A DNA stretch of 64,000 nucleotides from Paenibacillus_E sp964253085 (lineage in GTDB: Bacteria > Bacillota > Bacilli > Paenibacillales > NBRC-103111), in NCBI RefSeq assembly GCF_964253085.1, contig NZ_CAXUQH020000001.1, positions 7,874,001 to 7,938,000 of the forward strand, read 5' to 3'. This document shows positions 8,483-17,148 of the stretch, one piece after another. The position numbers were made by a program, and so were the translations under genes. The notes beneath the pieces were generated by a model. The model made no database searches, was not told the origin of the DNA, and saw only the letters and a program-made list of their open reading frames with translations. Numbering within the stretch: position 1 is the first letter of the stretch; every line of letters begins with the position of its first letter.

Positions 8483-8591
8483 CTATCACACACCCCTTTT
8501 GTCTGCTCATACAACCCATTTTATCAAAAGTCGTCTAGCCAGACAGCATTGACTTCGACAATTCAGCGACAGAACGTAACTTTGTAACCCT

Positions 8592-9425
8592 TCAGAACAA
8601 ATCCAACTGCCTCGGTGCAAGCCCCTCGTAGTCCAGACCCAACATGCTCATCAGCGTTTTCGCATTCCCTGCTGCATGTCCACCTGAGTTGTTGTTGAAA
8701 ATGATGCACACCTCCCGCGTCTGCTCCTGCAAGCGGAGCAACCTCACCTTCCACTCCAACAATTCCTGCGGATTGTAGTCGTACAGATACCTCACATCGC
8801 GCCAGTTGGCTTCGTTCGTCTGCACCCATCCCCCGGTATTCCGTCCGTGGAAGCGAACCATCGTCATGTCCGGATGCGTCGCCTCCAAGACGATCGGAAC
8901 GGATCCAATTCCTGCTTGCGGCTCATCGCAGATGCTATGCATCCAGCCCTCGCGCTTCATGAAGGCCAGCGTTTTGTCACGCATGTCCTCCGTGAACCAG
9001 CTCTGGTGGCGGAACTCCAGCGCTAGAGGCACATCGCCCATTCTCGCCTTCGCCTCCCGAATCACATCCACACTCGCCTTGTTGCACGCAAACCAAGGTG
9101 GATACTGGAACAGTACAGCCTTTAGCTTCCCCGCTTCCTGAACGGGGCGAATCGACTGCAAGAACGCCTCGTACATCTGGTCAGCCCCACCGGCAAAAGG
9201 ATTTTCTCCCCGCAGGTGGCCAGTCATCCCTTGGTAGGCCTTAATAATAAACCCAAAATTTTCGGGAGTCTCTTGTACCCATTTCGCATAATTACGTTCA
9301 GGCTGAACGGCGTAGAATGAGGTATCTACCTCCACTATCGGAAAATGGGCACCATATGTCATGAGCTTCCCTTTGCTCCCGCCCAAGTCATGGTCACCCC
9401 AACCCGCCAAACCGATATTGATCAC
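8592..9425 (-). CDS. DUF72 (YecE-like) family protein
   Basis: About 277 residues with the DUF72 signatures INIGLAGWGDH near the start, EVDTSFYAVQ, LFQYPPWF, ALEFRHQSWF and FNNNSGGHAAGNA. DUF72 adopts a TIM-barrel fold and no activity is established. I prefer GTG 9425 because GGGG sits eight bases upstream. The ATG at 9431 would start only two bases after the same GGGG. The gene is alone on its strand. A divergent transporter gene begins at 9648. Confidence 0.85.
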   Translation of the reverse strand: MINIGLAGWGDHDLGGSKGKLMTYGAHFPIVEVDTSFYAVQPERNYAKWVQETPENFGFIIKAYQGMTGHLRGENPFAGGADQMYEAFLQSIRPVQEAGKLKAVLFQYPPWFACNKASVDVIREAKARMGDVPLALEFRHQSWFTEDMRDKTLAFMKREGWMHSICDEPQAGIGSVPIVLEATHPDMTMVRFHGRNTGGWVQTNEANWRDVRYLYDYNPQELLEWKVRLLRLQEQTREVCIIFNNNSGGHAAGNAKTLMSMLGLDYEGLAPRQLDLF

Positions 9426-9532
9426 TATCATCACCCCGAGATAAAACGTTATGTCTATTGTACCAAATGACTTTTTCTTTACAACTCCCAATGAGGCAGG
9501 TATAGTTACTTTATATATGGATTGACCCGGAG

Positions 9533-9560
9533 GAGCCTGCCAACAGCGGGCTCTTTTTGT
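9533..9560 (+). terminator. Terminator-like hairpin in the transporter leader
   Basis: GAGCCTGC (9533-9540) pairs with GCGGGCTC (9546-9553, one G.T pair) and TTTTT follows. It lies about 90 bp upstream of the transporter start and downstream of a possible promoter, so it may attenuate that gene. I match it to no known riboswitch. Confidence 0.5.
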
Positions 9561-9647
9561 CTTTTTCAGGGAACTGCGGGTCGTTTATCACACATAACTC
9601 AGGACAATTATGGAAATCCTGAAATAAAGTTAATGGGGGCAGATCTA

Positions 9648-10928
9648 ATGGAATTACAAGCTTACTGGGCTATCGGCATCTTCTTGCTTATTTATGCGAT
9701 TATTATCTCCGAGAAAATCCATCGCACCATTATCGCCATGATCGGTGCCGTGCTGATGGTTGTTTTTGGTATCGTGAGCCAAGAGACAGCTCTGCATCAC
9801 ATCGACTTCAACACGCTAGGCCTGCTCATCGGAATGATGATTATCGTGGGCATTACAGCGGAGACGGGGCTTTTCAAATATGTGGCCGTGAAGGCGGCAA
9901 AGCTTGCCAAGGGGAAGCCCCGCAGCATATTGATAGCGCTCGTAATCATCACAGCCGTTTGTTCTGCCTTTTTGGACAATGTGACGACCGTCCTTCTTAT
10001 GGTCCCTGTCACTCTGAGCATTACGAGACAGCTTCGCGTGCATCCTTTCCCGTTCCTTTTCACACAAATTCTTGCCTCCAATGTTGGAGGGACAGCGACG
10101 CTGATCGGCGATCCACCGAATATTATGATTGGCAGCGCTGTGAAAGAGCTTACGTTCATGGCTTTCATTAACAATCTGGCACCTATTGCGATCATTATCA
10201 TGCTGGCCTATATCCCATTGTTCCTGCTGCTTTTCGGGAAGCAAATCAACGCTACCCCCGAGCTGCAAGCGAGTATTATGGCGATGGATGAGAACGCGAT
10301 GCTGACGGACCGCAAGCTGCTGTGGAAATGCCTCATCGTTCTGACCCTTACCATTCTAGGCTTCTTCCTGCATCAGAGCTTACATTTGGAATCGGCTACG
10401 GTTGCGCTGAGTGGCGCGTTTCTACTGCTTCTCCTGACTGGAGAGCATATGCTGGAGCCTGCCTTCGCGAGTATCGAGTGGCCTACGATCTTCTTCTTTG
10501 TTGGGCTTTTCGTGCTCGTATCTGGACTTGTGGAAACAGGCGTGATTACCCAATTAGCTGTGCACGCGATCGAATTGACAGGTGGCAATGAGCTCGCAAC
10601 TTCGATGCTGATTCTGTGGCTGAGTGCGATCGCATCGGCTTTCCTCGATAACATCCCTTTCGTAGCTACCATGATTCCATTGATTCAGGAAATGGGTACG
10701 CTAGGCGTCAACAATTTAGAACCGCTGTGGTGGAGTCTGGCTTTGGGCGCTTGTTTGGGCGGCAACGGCACGTTGATTGGGGCGAGTGCGAACCTGATTG
10801 TTGCTGGCCTAGCAGGGAAAGAGGGCTATCCGATCACCTTCATGAAATATTTGAGATATGGATTTCCTTTGATGCTCATCTCAATCGTGCTGTCCAGCTT
10901 ATACATTTATTTCAGGTACTTGATCTAA
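9648..10928 (+). CDS. ArsB/NhaD-type ion transporter
   Basis: 426 residues with about eleven hydrophobic segments in two related halves. Each half carries the family motif: AFLDNVTTVLLMVPVT and SAFLDNIPFVATMIPL, plus GDPPNIMIGSA and GASANLIVAGLA. This is the ion-transporter superfamily of ArsB, NhaD and YdfA-type permeases. Without arsR/arsC nearby, a Na+/H+ or dicarboxylate role is as likely as arsenite export. ATG 9648 has GGGGG eight bases upstream. Longer in-frame extensions lie in the leader hairpin region. It is followed at 19 bp by a small unknown gene and then by a second antiporter. Confidence 0.85.
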   Translation: MELQAYWAIGIFLLIYAIIISEKIHRTIIAMIGAVLMVVFGIVSQETALHHIDFNTLGLLIGMMIIVGITAETGLFKYVAVKAAKLAKGKPRSILIALVIITAVCSAFLDNVTTVLLMVPVTLSITRQLRVHPFPFLFTQILASNVGGTATLIGDPPNIMIGSAVKELTFMAFINNLAPIAIIIMLAYIPLFLLLFGKQINATPELQASIMAMDENAMLTDRKLLWKCLIVLTLTILGFFLHQSLHLESATVALSGAFLLLLLTGEHMLEPAFASIEWPTIFFFVGLFVLVSGLVETGVITQLAVHAIELTGGNELATSMLILWLSAIASAFLDNIPFVATMIPLIQEMGTLGVNNLEPLWWSLALGACLGGNGTLIGASANLIVAGLAGKEGYPITFMKYLRYGFPLMLISIVLSSLYIYFRYLI

Positions 10929-10947
10929 AAAAGAGGAGGCGCGCTTC

Positions 10948-11226
10948 ATGTTAAGGTACACTTTTGACGAAAAAGCCATCGAACTCAGTGAAACAGCCAA
11001 CGGCCAAGATATAGAATTTCGAATTCACATTCTCGAGGACGCCTCTATGGATCAACGGGTGAAAGACATTCAGCATGATTTCGAACATAACCATGTCATT
11101 ACGGATGTACTGTTCTACGCTTTTAAGAATCAGGAGTACCAATTCATTGTCCGCAAGGATTATTACGAGGCCTTTATCCTTTCTCTTATGAAGCATCGCC
11201 TTTTGACTAGTGTCACTTGGGTGTAG
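10948..11226 (+). CDS. Small protein of unknown function between two ion transporters
   Basis: 92 residues, soluble, mixed charge, with an excellent GAGGAGG site before the ATG. I recognise no motif. The sequence has an N-terminal beta-like stretch, a central acidic/His-rich part (HDFEHNHVI) and an aromatic C-terminal half (YAFKNQEYQFIVRKDYYEAF). It sits 19 bp after the ArsB/NhaD-type gene and 64 bp before a Na+/H+ antiporter gene, so it may be an accessory or regulatory subunit. That is inference from position only. Confidence 0.75.
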   Translation: MLRYTFDEKAIELSETANGQDIEFRIHILEDASMDQRVKDIQHDFEHNHVITDVLFYAFKNQEYQFIVRKDYYEAFILSLMKHRLLTSVTWV

Positions 11227-11290
11227 CTAAGTCGGCTAAAGCTGTTTACACAACAGGAACACTCAGGCGAGAAGAAAAGGAGGAACTAAC

Positions 11291-12472
11291 ATGATTCACT
11301 ACTGGCTCGTCCTGCTTGCCATCGCGGTGGCTATTGCGTATTTGGCTGATAAAACAAAGCAACCCTACCCTACGCTGCTCGTCATAGCTGGCTTACTGCT
11401 TGGGCTCCTCCCCATTCCTGCTATGTCTCAGCTCAAAGATTACATCTCATCCGATCACGTGTTCCAAACAACGGTTATCCTTATTTTCTTGTCAGCCCTC
11501 ATTGGTGATGCAGCAATCAAACTGCACTTTCACGAGGTAAGGGAGAGCAAGCGCCCCATCTTACTGCTCTCCTTGCTAGGCACATTGATCACCTTCGTTC
11601 TTGTAGCGGTGCTCTGCTCCGTTTTCTTAGATCTCTCCTTGCAAAAATCGCTCGTATTCGGCGCCCTAATGGCGGCCACCGATCCGGTTTCTGTGCTCAG
11701 TATTTTCAAATCGCTTGGACTCAATTCGAAGCTATCCACCATCGTCGAGGGCGAAAGCTTGGCCAATGACGGCGTCGCCGTCGTCCTTTTCAAAATCGCG
11801 CTAGTCACCTCGATGCTCAGCATGTCCAGTCTCATGAACGGGACCCTGGAGTTTGCCAAAGTTGTGCTCGGCGGGATGCTAATCGGGATTATCGGCGGCT
11901 TCTTAGCTTCAAGAATCACCTCGCGCATCGATAACTATCTCGTCGAAATCGGCCTTTCCATTGTGTTATTCTATGGTGTATTCGAACTTGCCGAGATGTT
12001 CCATCTATCCGGTGTGATCTCCGTGGTCTTCGCTGGTCTGTTGCTAGGCACCTACGGAAAAAACATCGGCATGTCCGACACCACGCTGGAAAAAATGGAC
12101 TCCTTCTGGGAGGTCATCGCCTTTATTGGTAATGCGCTTATTTTCCTCATGGTCGGCTTGGAAATATCGAATATCGACTTCACGGACAAATGGCGTGAGA
12201 TTGGCGGCAGTATCGTCATCGTTCTCCTCGCGAGGTTCATCGCCGTCTATGTGAGTCTTGCTCTGGATCGCAACATGCCTAAAACATGGAAACCAATCAT
12301 CGCCTGGGGCGGACTCAAGGGTTCGTTGTCGATAGCCCTCCTGCTGGGCGTGTCCCCAGCATTTGAGGGCCGCGACTTGCTGCTCGCGATGACCTTCAGC
12401 AATGTGGTGTTCTCGCTGCTAGTTCAAGGGACGACCTTGAGCCGATTAGTTGCGGTTTTGAAAGTGAAGTAG
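11291..12472 (+). CDS. Sodium/proton antiporter, CPA1 (NhaP) family
   Basis: 393 residues with about twelve membrane segments. The CPA1 hallmark ATDPVSVLSI (near residue 130) carries the conserved Asp, followed by GESLANDGVAVVLF with the second essential Asp/Asn pair. WGGLKGSLSIALL near the C-terminus is also typical. It exchanges cytoplasmic Na+ (or K+) for H+ at the plasma membrane. GGAGGAAC lies upstream of the ATG. A bidirectional terminator at 12511-12545 separates it from a convergent potassium channel gene, making this a local cation-homeostasis region. Confidence 0.9.
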   Translation: MIHYWLVLLAIAVAIAYLADKTKQPYPTLLVIAGLLLGLLPIPAMSQLKDYISSDHVFQTTVILIFLSALIGDAAIKLHFHEVRESKRPILLLSLLGTLITFVLVAVLCSVFLDLSLQKSLVFGALMAATDPVSVLSIFKSLGLNSKLSTIVEGESLANDGVAVVLFKIALVTSMLSMSSLMNGTLEFAKVVLGGMLIGIIGGFLASRITSRIDNYLVEIGLSIVLFYGVFELAEMFHLSGVISVVFAGLLLGTYGKNIGMSDTTLEKMDSFWEVIAFIGNALIFLMVGLEISNIDFTDKWREIGGSIVIVLLARFIAVYVSLALDRNMPKTWKPIIAWGGLKGSLSIALLLGVSPAFEGRDLLLAMTFSNVVFSLLVQGTTLSRLVAVLKVK

Positions 12473-12510
12473 CAGCACACCATAACTTACCGCCCCTCCA
12501 CAAACAGGAA

Positions 12511-12545
12511 AGAGCCAAGAGGTGAAAAACCCCCTCCTGGCTCTT
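12511..12545. terminator. Bidirectional terminator
   Basis: AGAGCCAAGAGG pairs with CCTCCTGGCTCT with one mismatch across an A/C-rich loop. It serves the converging antiporter and potassium channel genes. Confidence 0.75.
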
Positions 12546-12548
12546 CTT

Positions 12549-13583
12549 CTATTTCTGCGTCAACCGTCCGTACGTTTCCTTATCACAAATCACGAAAAGC
12601 CTAGCCCCCTGCGGAATCTCTTCATGAAGCCTCTTATTGATATTCAGATGCTCCCCATCTGAGATCAGCGTGGCACCCTTTTGCAGCAAATCCTGAAAAG
12701 CATCATGAAACGTCACCCACTTCGCCTGTGTAGGAATCTCGTAGAGGTCCTCACCCTGAGGTGTGCGCGTCAGCAGCTGTGTAAGAATCTTCGATGTGCC
12801 TGGGCTAAACGCCGAGCGTACCGCGAGCTGGGAAATCGTTTCACTGCCAAAGATGAATTCATCTATGCGAATATGCTGGAAGTTGGGCAGGTTTTGCTTA
12901 TCCCGAATCTCGACGATCGTGTATACGTGGTTATAGTTGCGCTCGACGGTCGTGGCGACCAGCAATGTTTTGCCATCGACGAAAGCGGGATCTCGAATCG
13001 TATTCTGGAACTGTGTCACCTCATCAGCAAAGATGAAGACTGCTCTTGCCTTCGCCGTATTCGCCATTTCGAGTGTTGCCACGAGCTGCGGGTTGCCAAG
13101 CACATAATGCACACGGTCATGCTGAATTGGCGATTTTTCCAGTGTATCTATAAGTACAACCTCTACAAGAGGATCTGAGTTCAGAATTTCATTGATCGCA
13201 TTCTCTGCATGCTGACTCCAATCAATAATGACAAAATGGTTCGTTCCCGCAAACTTCAATTTCCCTTCCTCCTTCATCCGCTGATATACAAATAAGGCAT
13301 CTACGACTTTGCTAATCGTAATGGAAATGAGTCCGATCCCGAAGATGTAAACGACGATTCCTAAGCACTTGCCTGCAACGGTATGTGGATAAAAGTCGCC
13401 ATAGCCGACAGTCGTAACTGTGGTCATTACCCACCATAAGCCGTTAAATCGGTTTTCGAAGGTGTCAGGCTCAAGCTCATACGCTAATAAAGAACTCCCT
13501 CCAATGAACAGTACAGCTACGCCAAAAACAAAGAGATTATTCCAACGGATCAAACGCAATAGGAATTTGGAGAAGAAGAGCAT
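12549..13583 (-). CDS. Two-TM potassium channel with RCK (TrkA-N) domain, YugO-like
   Basis: 344 residues: M1 (about 16-36), pore helix, a full selectivity filter TTVGYGD (57-63), M2 (about 72-95) and a cytoplasmic RCK domain from about 114. Four subunits form one K+ pore. The RCK nucleotide-binding loop is degenerate: NHFVIIDWSQHAENAI stands where GxGxxG or GWxxxA is expected, so ligand gating by NAD(H) is doubtful. B. subtilis YugO, a biofilm signalling channel, has the same overall plan. It is transcribed alone, convergent with the Na+/H+ antiporter. Confidence 0.88.
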   Translation of the reverse strand: MLFFSKFLLRLIRWNNLFVFGVAVLFIGGSSLLAYELEPDTFENRFNGLWWVMTTVTTVGYGDFYPHTVAGKCLGIVVYIFGIGLISITISKVVDALFVYQRMKEEGKLKFAGTNHFVIIDWSQHAENAINEILNSDPLVEVVLIDTLEKSPIQHDRVHYVLGNPQLVATLEMANTAKARAVFIFADEVTQFQNTIRDPAFVDGKTLLVATTVERNYNHVYTIVEIRDKQNLPNFQHIRIDEFIFGSETISQLAVRSAFSPGTSKILTQLLTRTPQGEDLYEIPTQAKWVTFHDAFQDLLQKGATLISDGEHLNINKRLHEEIPQGARLFVICDKETYGRLTQK

Positions 13584-13719
13584 GGTGACCTCCTGACGGG
13601 AACTCCCCTAACATTTACAACCAACTCATTTAGTATATCAAGAAAAACGCTTTCAGATGAATGATTCTTAAAGGACTAGCTCCTCCTGTGGATTATCATC
13701 TAACGAAATATTTTATTTT

Positions 13720-13760
13720 TGTCGGGAATCCGACATTTTAACTCGAAATCATGTGATAAT
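13720..13760 (+). promoter_or_regulatory. Candidate operator and promoter of the Crp/Fnr operon
   Basis: A perfect palindrome TGTCGG-GAAT-CCGACA (13720-13735) lies just upstream of an extended -10 (TGTGATAAT, 13753-13760), over the -35 position. Its outline TGTCG-N6-CGACA resembles Crp/Fnr sites such as TGTGA-N6-TCACA. It is likely bound by the regulator encoded 80 bp downstream. Confidence 0.6.
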
Positions 13761-13837
13761 ATACATATAACAGATTGGAATACTCGGCATTAAAGAGATG
13801 CGCATTATTTGCTAAATAAAATAGGGGGTATGATCCT

Positions 13838-14503
13838 ATGGACCAATTACATGAGCTGGCCGACCTTCGGGAAAAGGACCCTACCAAGGAAGTCATGATT
13901 GAGGCTTTTCGAAAACATGGAATTAGTCATACTTACAAGAAAAATGAATTTGTTTTTCAGGAAAATGACTTGCCAAGCGGTGCCTATTATGTGGCTTCGG
14001 GATTAATTAAGATTTCCCAATCTTCCGAAGAGGGGCAAGGGATCACCTTATTTCTTCGCTATGAGGGGGAAGTTTTCGGCAATGCGGAAGTGTTGACGAA
14101 CATGGCTCGGAAGCGCTATGCCAAGTGCCTAGTGGACAGCCAAATCCTTACGCTAGACAGTCGGAAATTTCTCGAATTGGCCAAGGAGAATGCGGAGTTT
14201 TCCTATTCCGTTGCCGTTCTAGGCGCTCGAAGACTCCTGCAAACACAGCGAATGGTCGAAACCTTAATCTCCCGCCCCGTCGCGTGGAGGCTCGCTTGGT
14301 TCCTCCTGCAGCTAGGTAAACCGACCGAAGAGAAGCTCGAGGTTCAGGTGCCGCTCAGTCATGAAGAGATCTCCTATGTCATTGGCTGCAGCAGACAAAC
14401 CGTCACGGAAACCTTGAACAAATGGCGCGATAAAGGACTCATCGATTACGCCAAAAAGAAGATCGTCGTCTATCATCCGAACCGTTTCTTCACCGACATA
14501 TAG
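13838..14503 (+). CDS. Crp/Fnr family transcription regulator
   Basis: 221 residues: a cyclic-nucleotide-binding-like beta-roll (about 30-130), a dimerisation helix and a winged HTH near 165-205 (LSHEEISYVIGCSRQTVTETLNKW). The recognition helix has SRQ where Crp and Fnr have SRE, which would change half-site preference and fits the TGTCG palindrome upstream. No Fnr-type cysteine cluster is seen, so direct oxygen sensing by Fe-S is unlikely. It is followed after 26 bp by the ABC transporter genes and probably controls them. The ligand is unknown. Confidence 0.9.
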   Translation: MDQLHELADLREKDPTKEVMIEAFRKHGISHTYKKNEFVFQENDLPSGAYYVASGLIKISQSSEEGQGITLFLRYEGEVFGNAEVLTNMARKRYAKCLVDSQILTLDSRKFLELAKENAEFSYSVAVLGARRLLQTQRMVETLISRPVAWRLAWFLLQLGKPTEEKLEVQVPLSHEEISYVIGCSRQTVTETLNKWRDKGLIDYAKKKIVVYHPNRFFTDI

Positions 14504-14529
14504 ACGAACACCCCCTGGAGGCCAACCCT

Positions 14530-15369
14530 ATGATTACGATAACCAATGTGAATAAATCCTTTTCACAGCACAAAGGTAATTCTTATACGGCTTTAGATCA
14601 AGTTTCTCTCACCATTGGGAAGGGAGAATTCGTCTCCATCGTAGGACCTTCAGGCTGTGGGAAGTCCACGCTTCTCAACCTGATTGCCGGATTCGAACAA
14701 GTGAGCAGCGGAACGATTACGGTGGGTGGGCAAAAGGTTACTGCGCCAGGAGCCGATCGCATAGTGGTTTTCCAAGAACACGGTTTGTTTCCGTGGCTTA
14801 CCGTTCTGGATAATGTGGCCTTCGGTTTGAAGCAAAAAGGACTATCCAAGAAAGATCGCTATGCACTTGCTTCTGAACAGATTAAAGCCGTGCACTTGAG
14901 CAAGTTCATCGATCGTTATCCGCATGAGCTGTCCGGCGGGATGAAACAAAGAGTAGCAATTGCCAGAGCACTCGTTATGGATCCTGACATCCTCTTAATG
15001 GATGAACCTTTTGCGGCGCTGGATGAGCAAACGCGCTTTATTTTACTGAAAGATTTGGAAGAGATTTGGCTTAAAACAGGTAAAACCATCTTGTTCATTA
15101 CACACAACATTCGTGAAGCCGTCATTTTATCAGATCGTGTTGTTGTGATGGCGACGCAGCCAGGCAGGGTCAAGAAGGAATTTGCCGTACAAGCGGCAAG
15201 GCCTCATCAAAACAGCGATCCGCTCATTCATGCTCTAGAAAATAAAATTATGGAAGCTCTGACGGATGAGCTCGAGAAGGTAGTCAGAGAGGAGCTTGGC
15301 CATGCATACAGCCTTAAGAAGAACACTATTTCTAATTCTTCTGCTGATCATATGGGAGTTGGGATTTAG
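14530..15369 (+). CDS. ABC transporter ATPase, SsuB/TauB/NrtD type
   Basis: 279 residues with Walker A GPSGCGKST (39-47), a Q-loop, signature LSGGMKQRVAIARAL, Walker B LLMDEPFAALD and the switch His in FITHNIREA. The family powers uptake of sulfonates, taurine, nitrate or thiamine precursors. GGAGG precedes the ATG at six to seven bases. Its 3' end overlaps the permease gene by about 68 bp, a tight translational coupling. The C-terminal 20 residues are encoded in the overlap. Confidence 0.92.
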   Translation: MITITNVNKSFSQHKGNSYTALDQVSLTIGKGEFVSIVGPSGCGKSTLLNLIAGFEQVSSGTITVGGQKVTAPGADRIVVFQEHGLFPWLTVLDNVAFGLKQKGLSKKDRYALASEQIKAVHLSKFIDRYPHELSGGMKQRVAIARALVMDPDILLMDEPFAALDEQTRFILLKDLEEIWLKTGKTILFITHNIREAVILSDRVVVMATQPGRVKKEFAVQAARPHQNSDPLIHALENKIMEALTDELEKVVREELGHAYSLKKNTISNSSADHMGVGI

Positions 15370-16057
15370 GATTTTCCAGTGGGGTTGGAAGTTTCCTTCA
15401 CCATTACAAACCTTTCAGGCCTTTTATAATGGGTTTGCACATGGGCATCTTCTTAACGCCATTGGGGCTAGTCTTCGTCGCTTACTCATTTCATTTGCCA
15501 TTTCCATTGGGATCGGGACGCTATTAGGCTATTTATTCGCAAGATATCGGTATTTTGACGAAACCTTTGGCTTTGTCGTCGTTGCCCTCCAGACCGTCCC
15601 GAGTATCGCATGGCTTCCATTCGCAATTATCTGGTTCGGACTCAATGACACTTCGGTCATTTTCATTACGACTATTGGTGCGACATGGACGATGTCGATG
15701 GCAAGCCGCACAGGGATCATGAATATTTCGCCGATTCATCTGCGAGCTGCGCAAATGCTGGGAACAGGCAGCGGCTACCGCTTGTTCTTTCAAGTGCAGC
15801 TGCCGGCGGCATTTCCCCATTGGATAACGGGGATTCGGGTCGCATGGGCCTTCGCATGGCGGGCACTTGTAGCCGGCGAATTGATTGCCAAAGGCGTGGG
15901 GCTCGGGCAAATGCTGCAGGATGGACGCGGACTTGGCGATACGGCAACCATCCTGTGCGTCGTCATCATCATCGCGGTAATCGGGACCATTTCAGATCAT
16001 TTCTGTTTTAAACAACTAGAGGATCGCATCGTGCTTCGTTTTCAGCTTAAGAAATAA
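15302..16057 (+). CDS. ABC transporter permease, SsuC/TauC type
   Basis: 251 residues with six predicted membrane segments and the BPD_transp_1 coupling loop (RAAQMLGTGSGYRLFFQVQL, then AFPHWITGIRVAWAFAW). ATG 15302 has AGAGAGGAG at a good distance. The in-frame TTG at 15296 is less likely. It overlaps the ATPase gene and precedes the binding-protein gene by 36 bp. Substrate class (sulfonate, taurine, nitrate) cannot be told from the permease alone. Confidence 0.9.
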   Translation: MHTALRRTLFLILLLIIWELGFRIFQWGWKFPSPLQTFQAFYNGFAHGHLLNAIGASLRRLLISFAISIGIGTLLGYLFARYRYFDETFGFVVVALQTVPSIAWLPFAIIWFGLNDTSVIFITTIGATWTMSMASRTGIMNISPIHLRAAQMLGTGSGYRLFFQVQLPAAFPHWITGIRVAWAFAWRALVAGELIAKGVGLGQMLQDGRGLGDTATILCVVIIIAVIGTISDHFCFKQLEDRIVLRFQLKK

Positions 16058-16093
16058 ATGGCGTTGTCTAGAACCAAATAAGGGGGAATTCGT

Positions 16094-17122
16094 GTGAAAA
16101 AAGTAGGTTGGATCATAAGTTTGGTTATAGTTGTATCGTTGGTTTTGTCCGCTTGCGGCCAGAGCAAAGAAACCGCTTCAAGCGCTGTCAGTACGACTGT
16201 GAAAATTGGTATTTTGAAAAATGTCACCCATGCTCCAGGATTTATTGCCCTGCAAAACAATTATTTTCAGGACGCTTTTGGTAAAAATGCCAAGATTGAC
16301 GTCACGGCTTTTGACAATGGCGCAGACTTCGCAACAGCGATTGCAACGGACCAGATTGATATTGGCTACGTGGGACCAGGACCTGTCATCAATCAATATT
16401 TGAAAAGCAAAAATATCAGAGTCATTGCTGGTGCAAATAACGGCGGCGCAGTATTAGTTGCACGTAAGGACGCAGGCATCAATTCCGTGAAGGATCTCGT
16501 CGGCAAAACAGTAGCAGTCGCTGCCAAAGGAGGCACGCCGGATCTGTCCCTTCGCTTGCTGCTTAAACAGGAAGGGCTGAAAGTATCTACCGATACCTCG
16601 GGTGTGCAAATCGTTACACGTGCTCCAGCAGATACGTTAGTTGCGATACGTCAGAAAGAAGTAGATGCCACATTAATTGCTGAGCCTTGGGGTACACAGA
16701 TCATCCAAGAGGGTTCCGGTACAATTTTAGTCGACTGGAACAAGATCCCGCCAAAAGACGGGAACTATCCGTTAACGATTCTCGTAGCCAGCGACACGTT
16801 TCTGAAGGATCACCGTGATTTGGCCAAAAAAGCCGTGAAAGCCAACAAACAAGCGATCGATTTCATTCAGCAAAACCCGAGCAAAGCCTATGATCTGATT
16901 AGCGATGAATTGAAGCAATTAACTGGTAAAGGGATGGACCCTGCGCTCATCAAAGCAGCCATTGATCACTTGAAGCTAACAGAAGATATCACGTTAGAGG
17001 ATATTAACGAGCAGGCCAAAACATCTTTTGATGCAGGGTACTTAAAAGTGAAAGCGGAAGAGCTGGATTTTGGCAAATTCCTGGATTTATCGCTTCTAAA
17101 TGAAGTTAAAAAAGAAAAATAA
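16094..17122 (+). CDS. ABC transporter substrate-binding lipoprotein, SsuA/NMT1-like
   Basis: 342 residues, GTG start with AGGGGG upstream. A lipoprotein signal ends at LSAC with the modified C21. The mature protein has the SsuA/NMT1-type periplasmic fold: VKIGILKNVTHAPGF, DIGYVGPGPVINQY and LIAEPWGTQII. It would be anchored on the outer face of the membrane and deliver a small anionic organic molecule to the permease. Together with the hydrolase gene that follows, an organosulfur substrate is plausible but not shown. Confidence 0.9.
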   Translation: MKKVGWIISLVIVVSLVLSACGQSKETASSAVSTTVKIGILKNVTHAPGFIALQNNYFQDAFGKNAKIDVTAFDNGADFATAIATDQIDIGYVGPGPVINQYLKSKNIRVIAGANNGGAVLVARKDAGINSVKDLVGKTVAVAAKGGTPDLSLRLLLKQEGLKVSTDTSGVQIVTRAPADTLVAIRQKEVDATLIAEPWGTQIIQEGSGTILVDWNKIPPKDGNYPLTILVASDTFLKDHRDLAKKAVKANKQAIDFIQQNPSKAYDLISDELKQLTGKGMDPALIKAAIDHLKLTEDITLEDINEQAKTSFDAGYLKVKAEELDFGKFLDLSLLNEVKKEK

Positions 17123-17148
17123 CCATAAGTTGCTGAGGAGGCCTTCAC

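Noticed and set aside
9501..9647. A known riboswitch upstream of the ArsB/NhaD-type gene
   Set aside because: The terminator hairpin is clear, but no aptamer consensus that I know (yybP-ykoY, fluoride, preQ1, c-di-GMP) fits the sequence before it.
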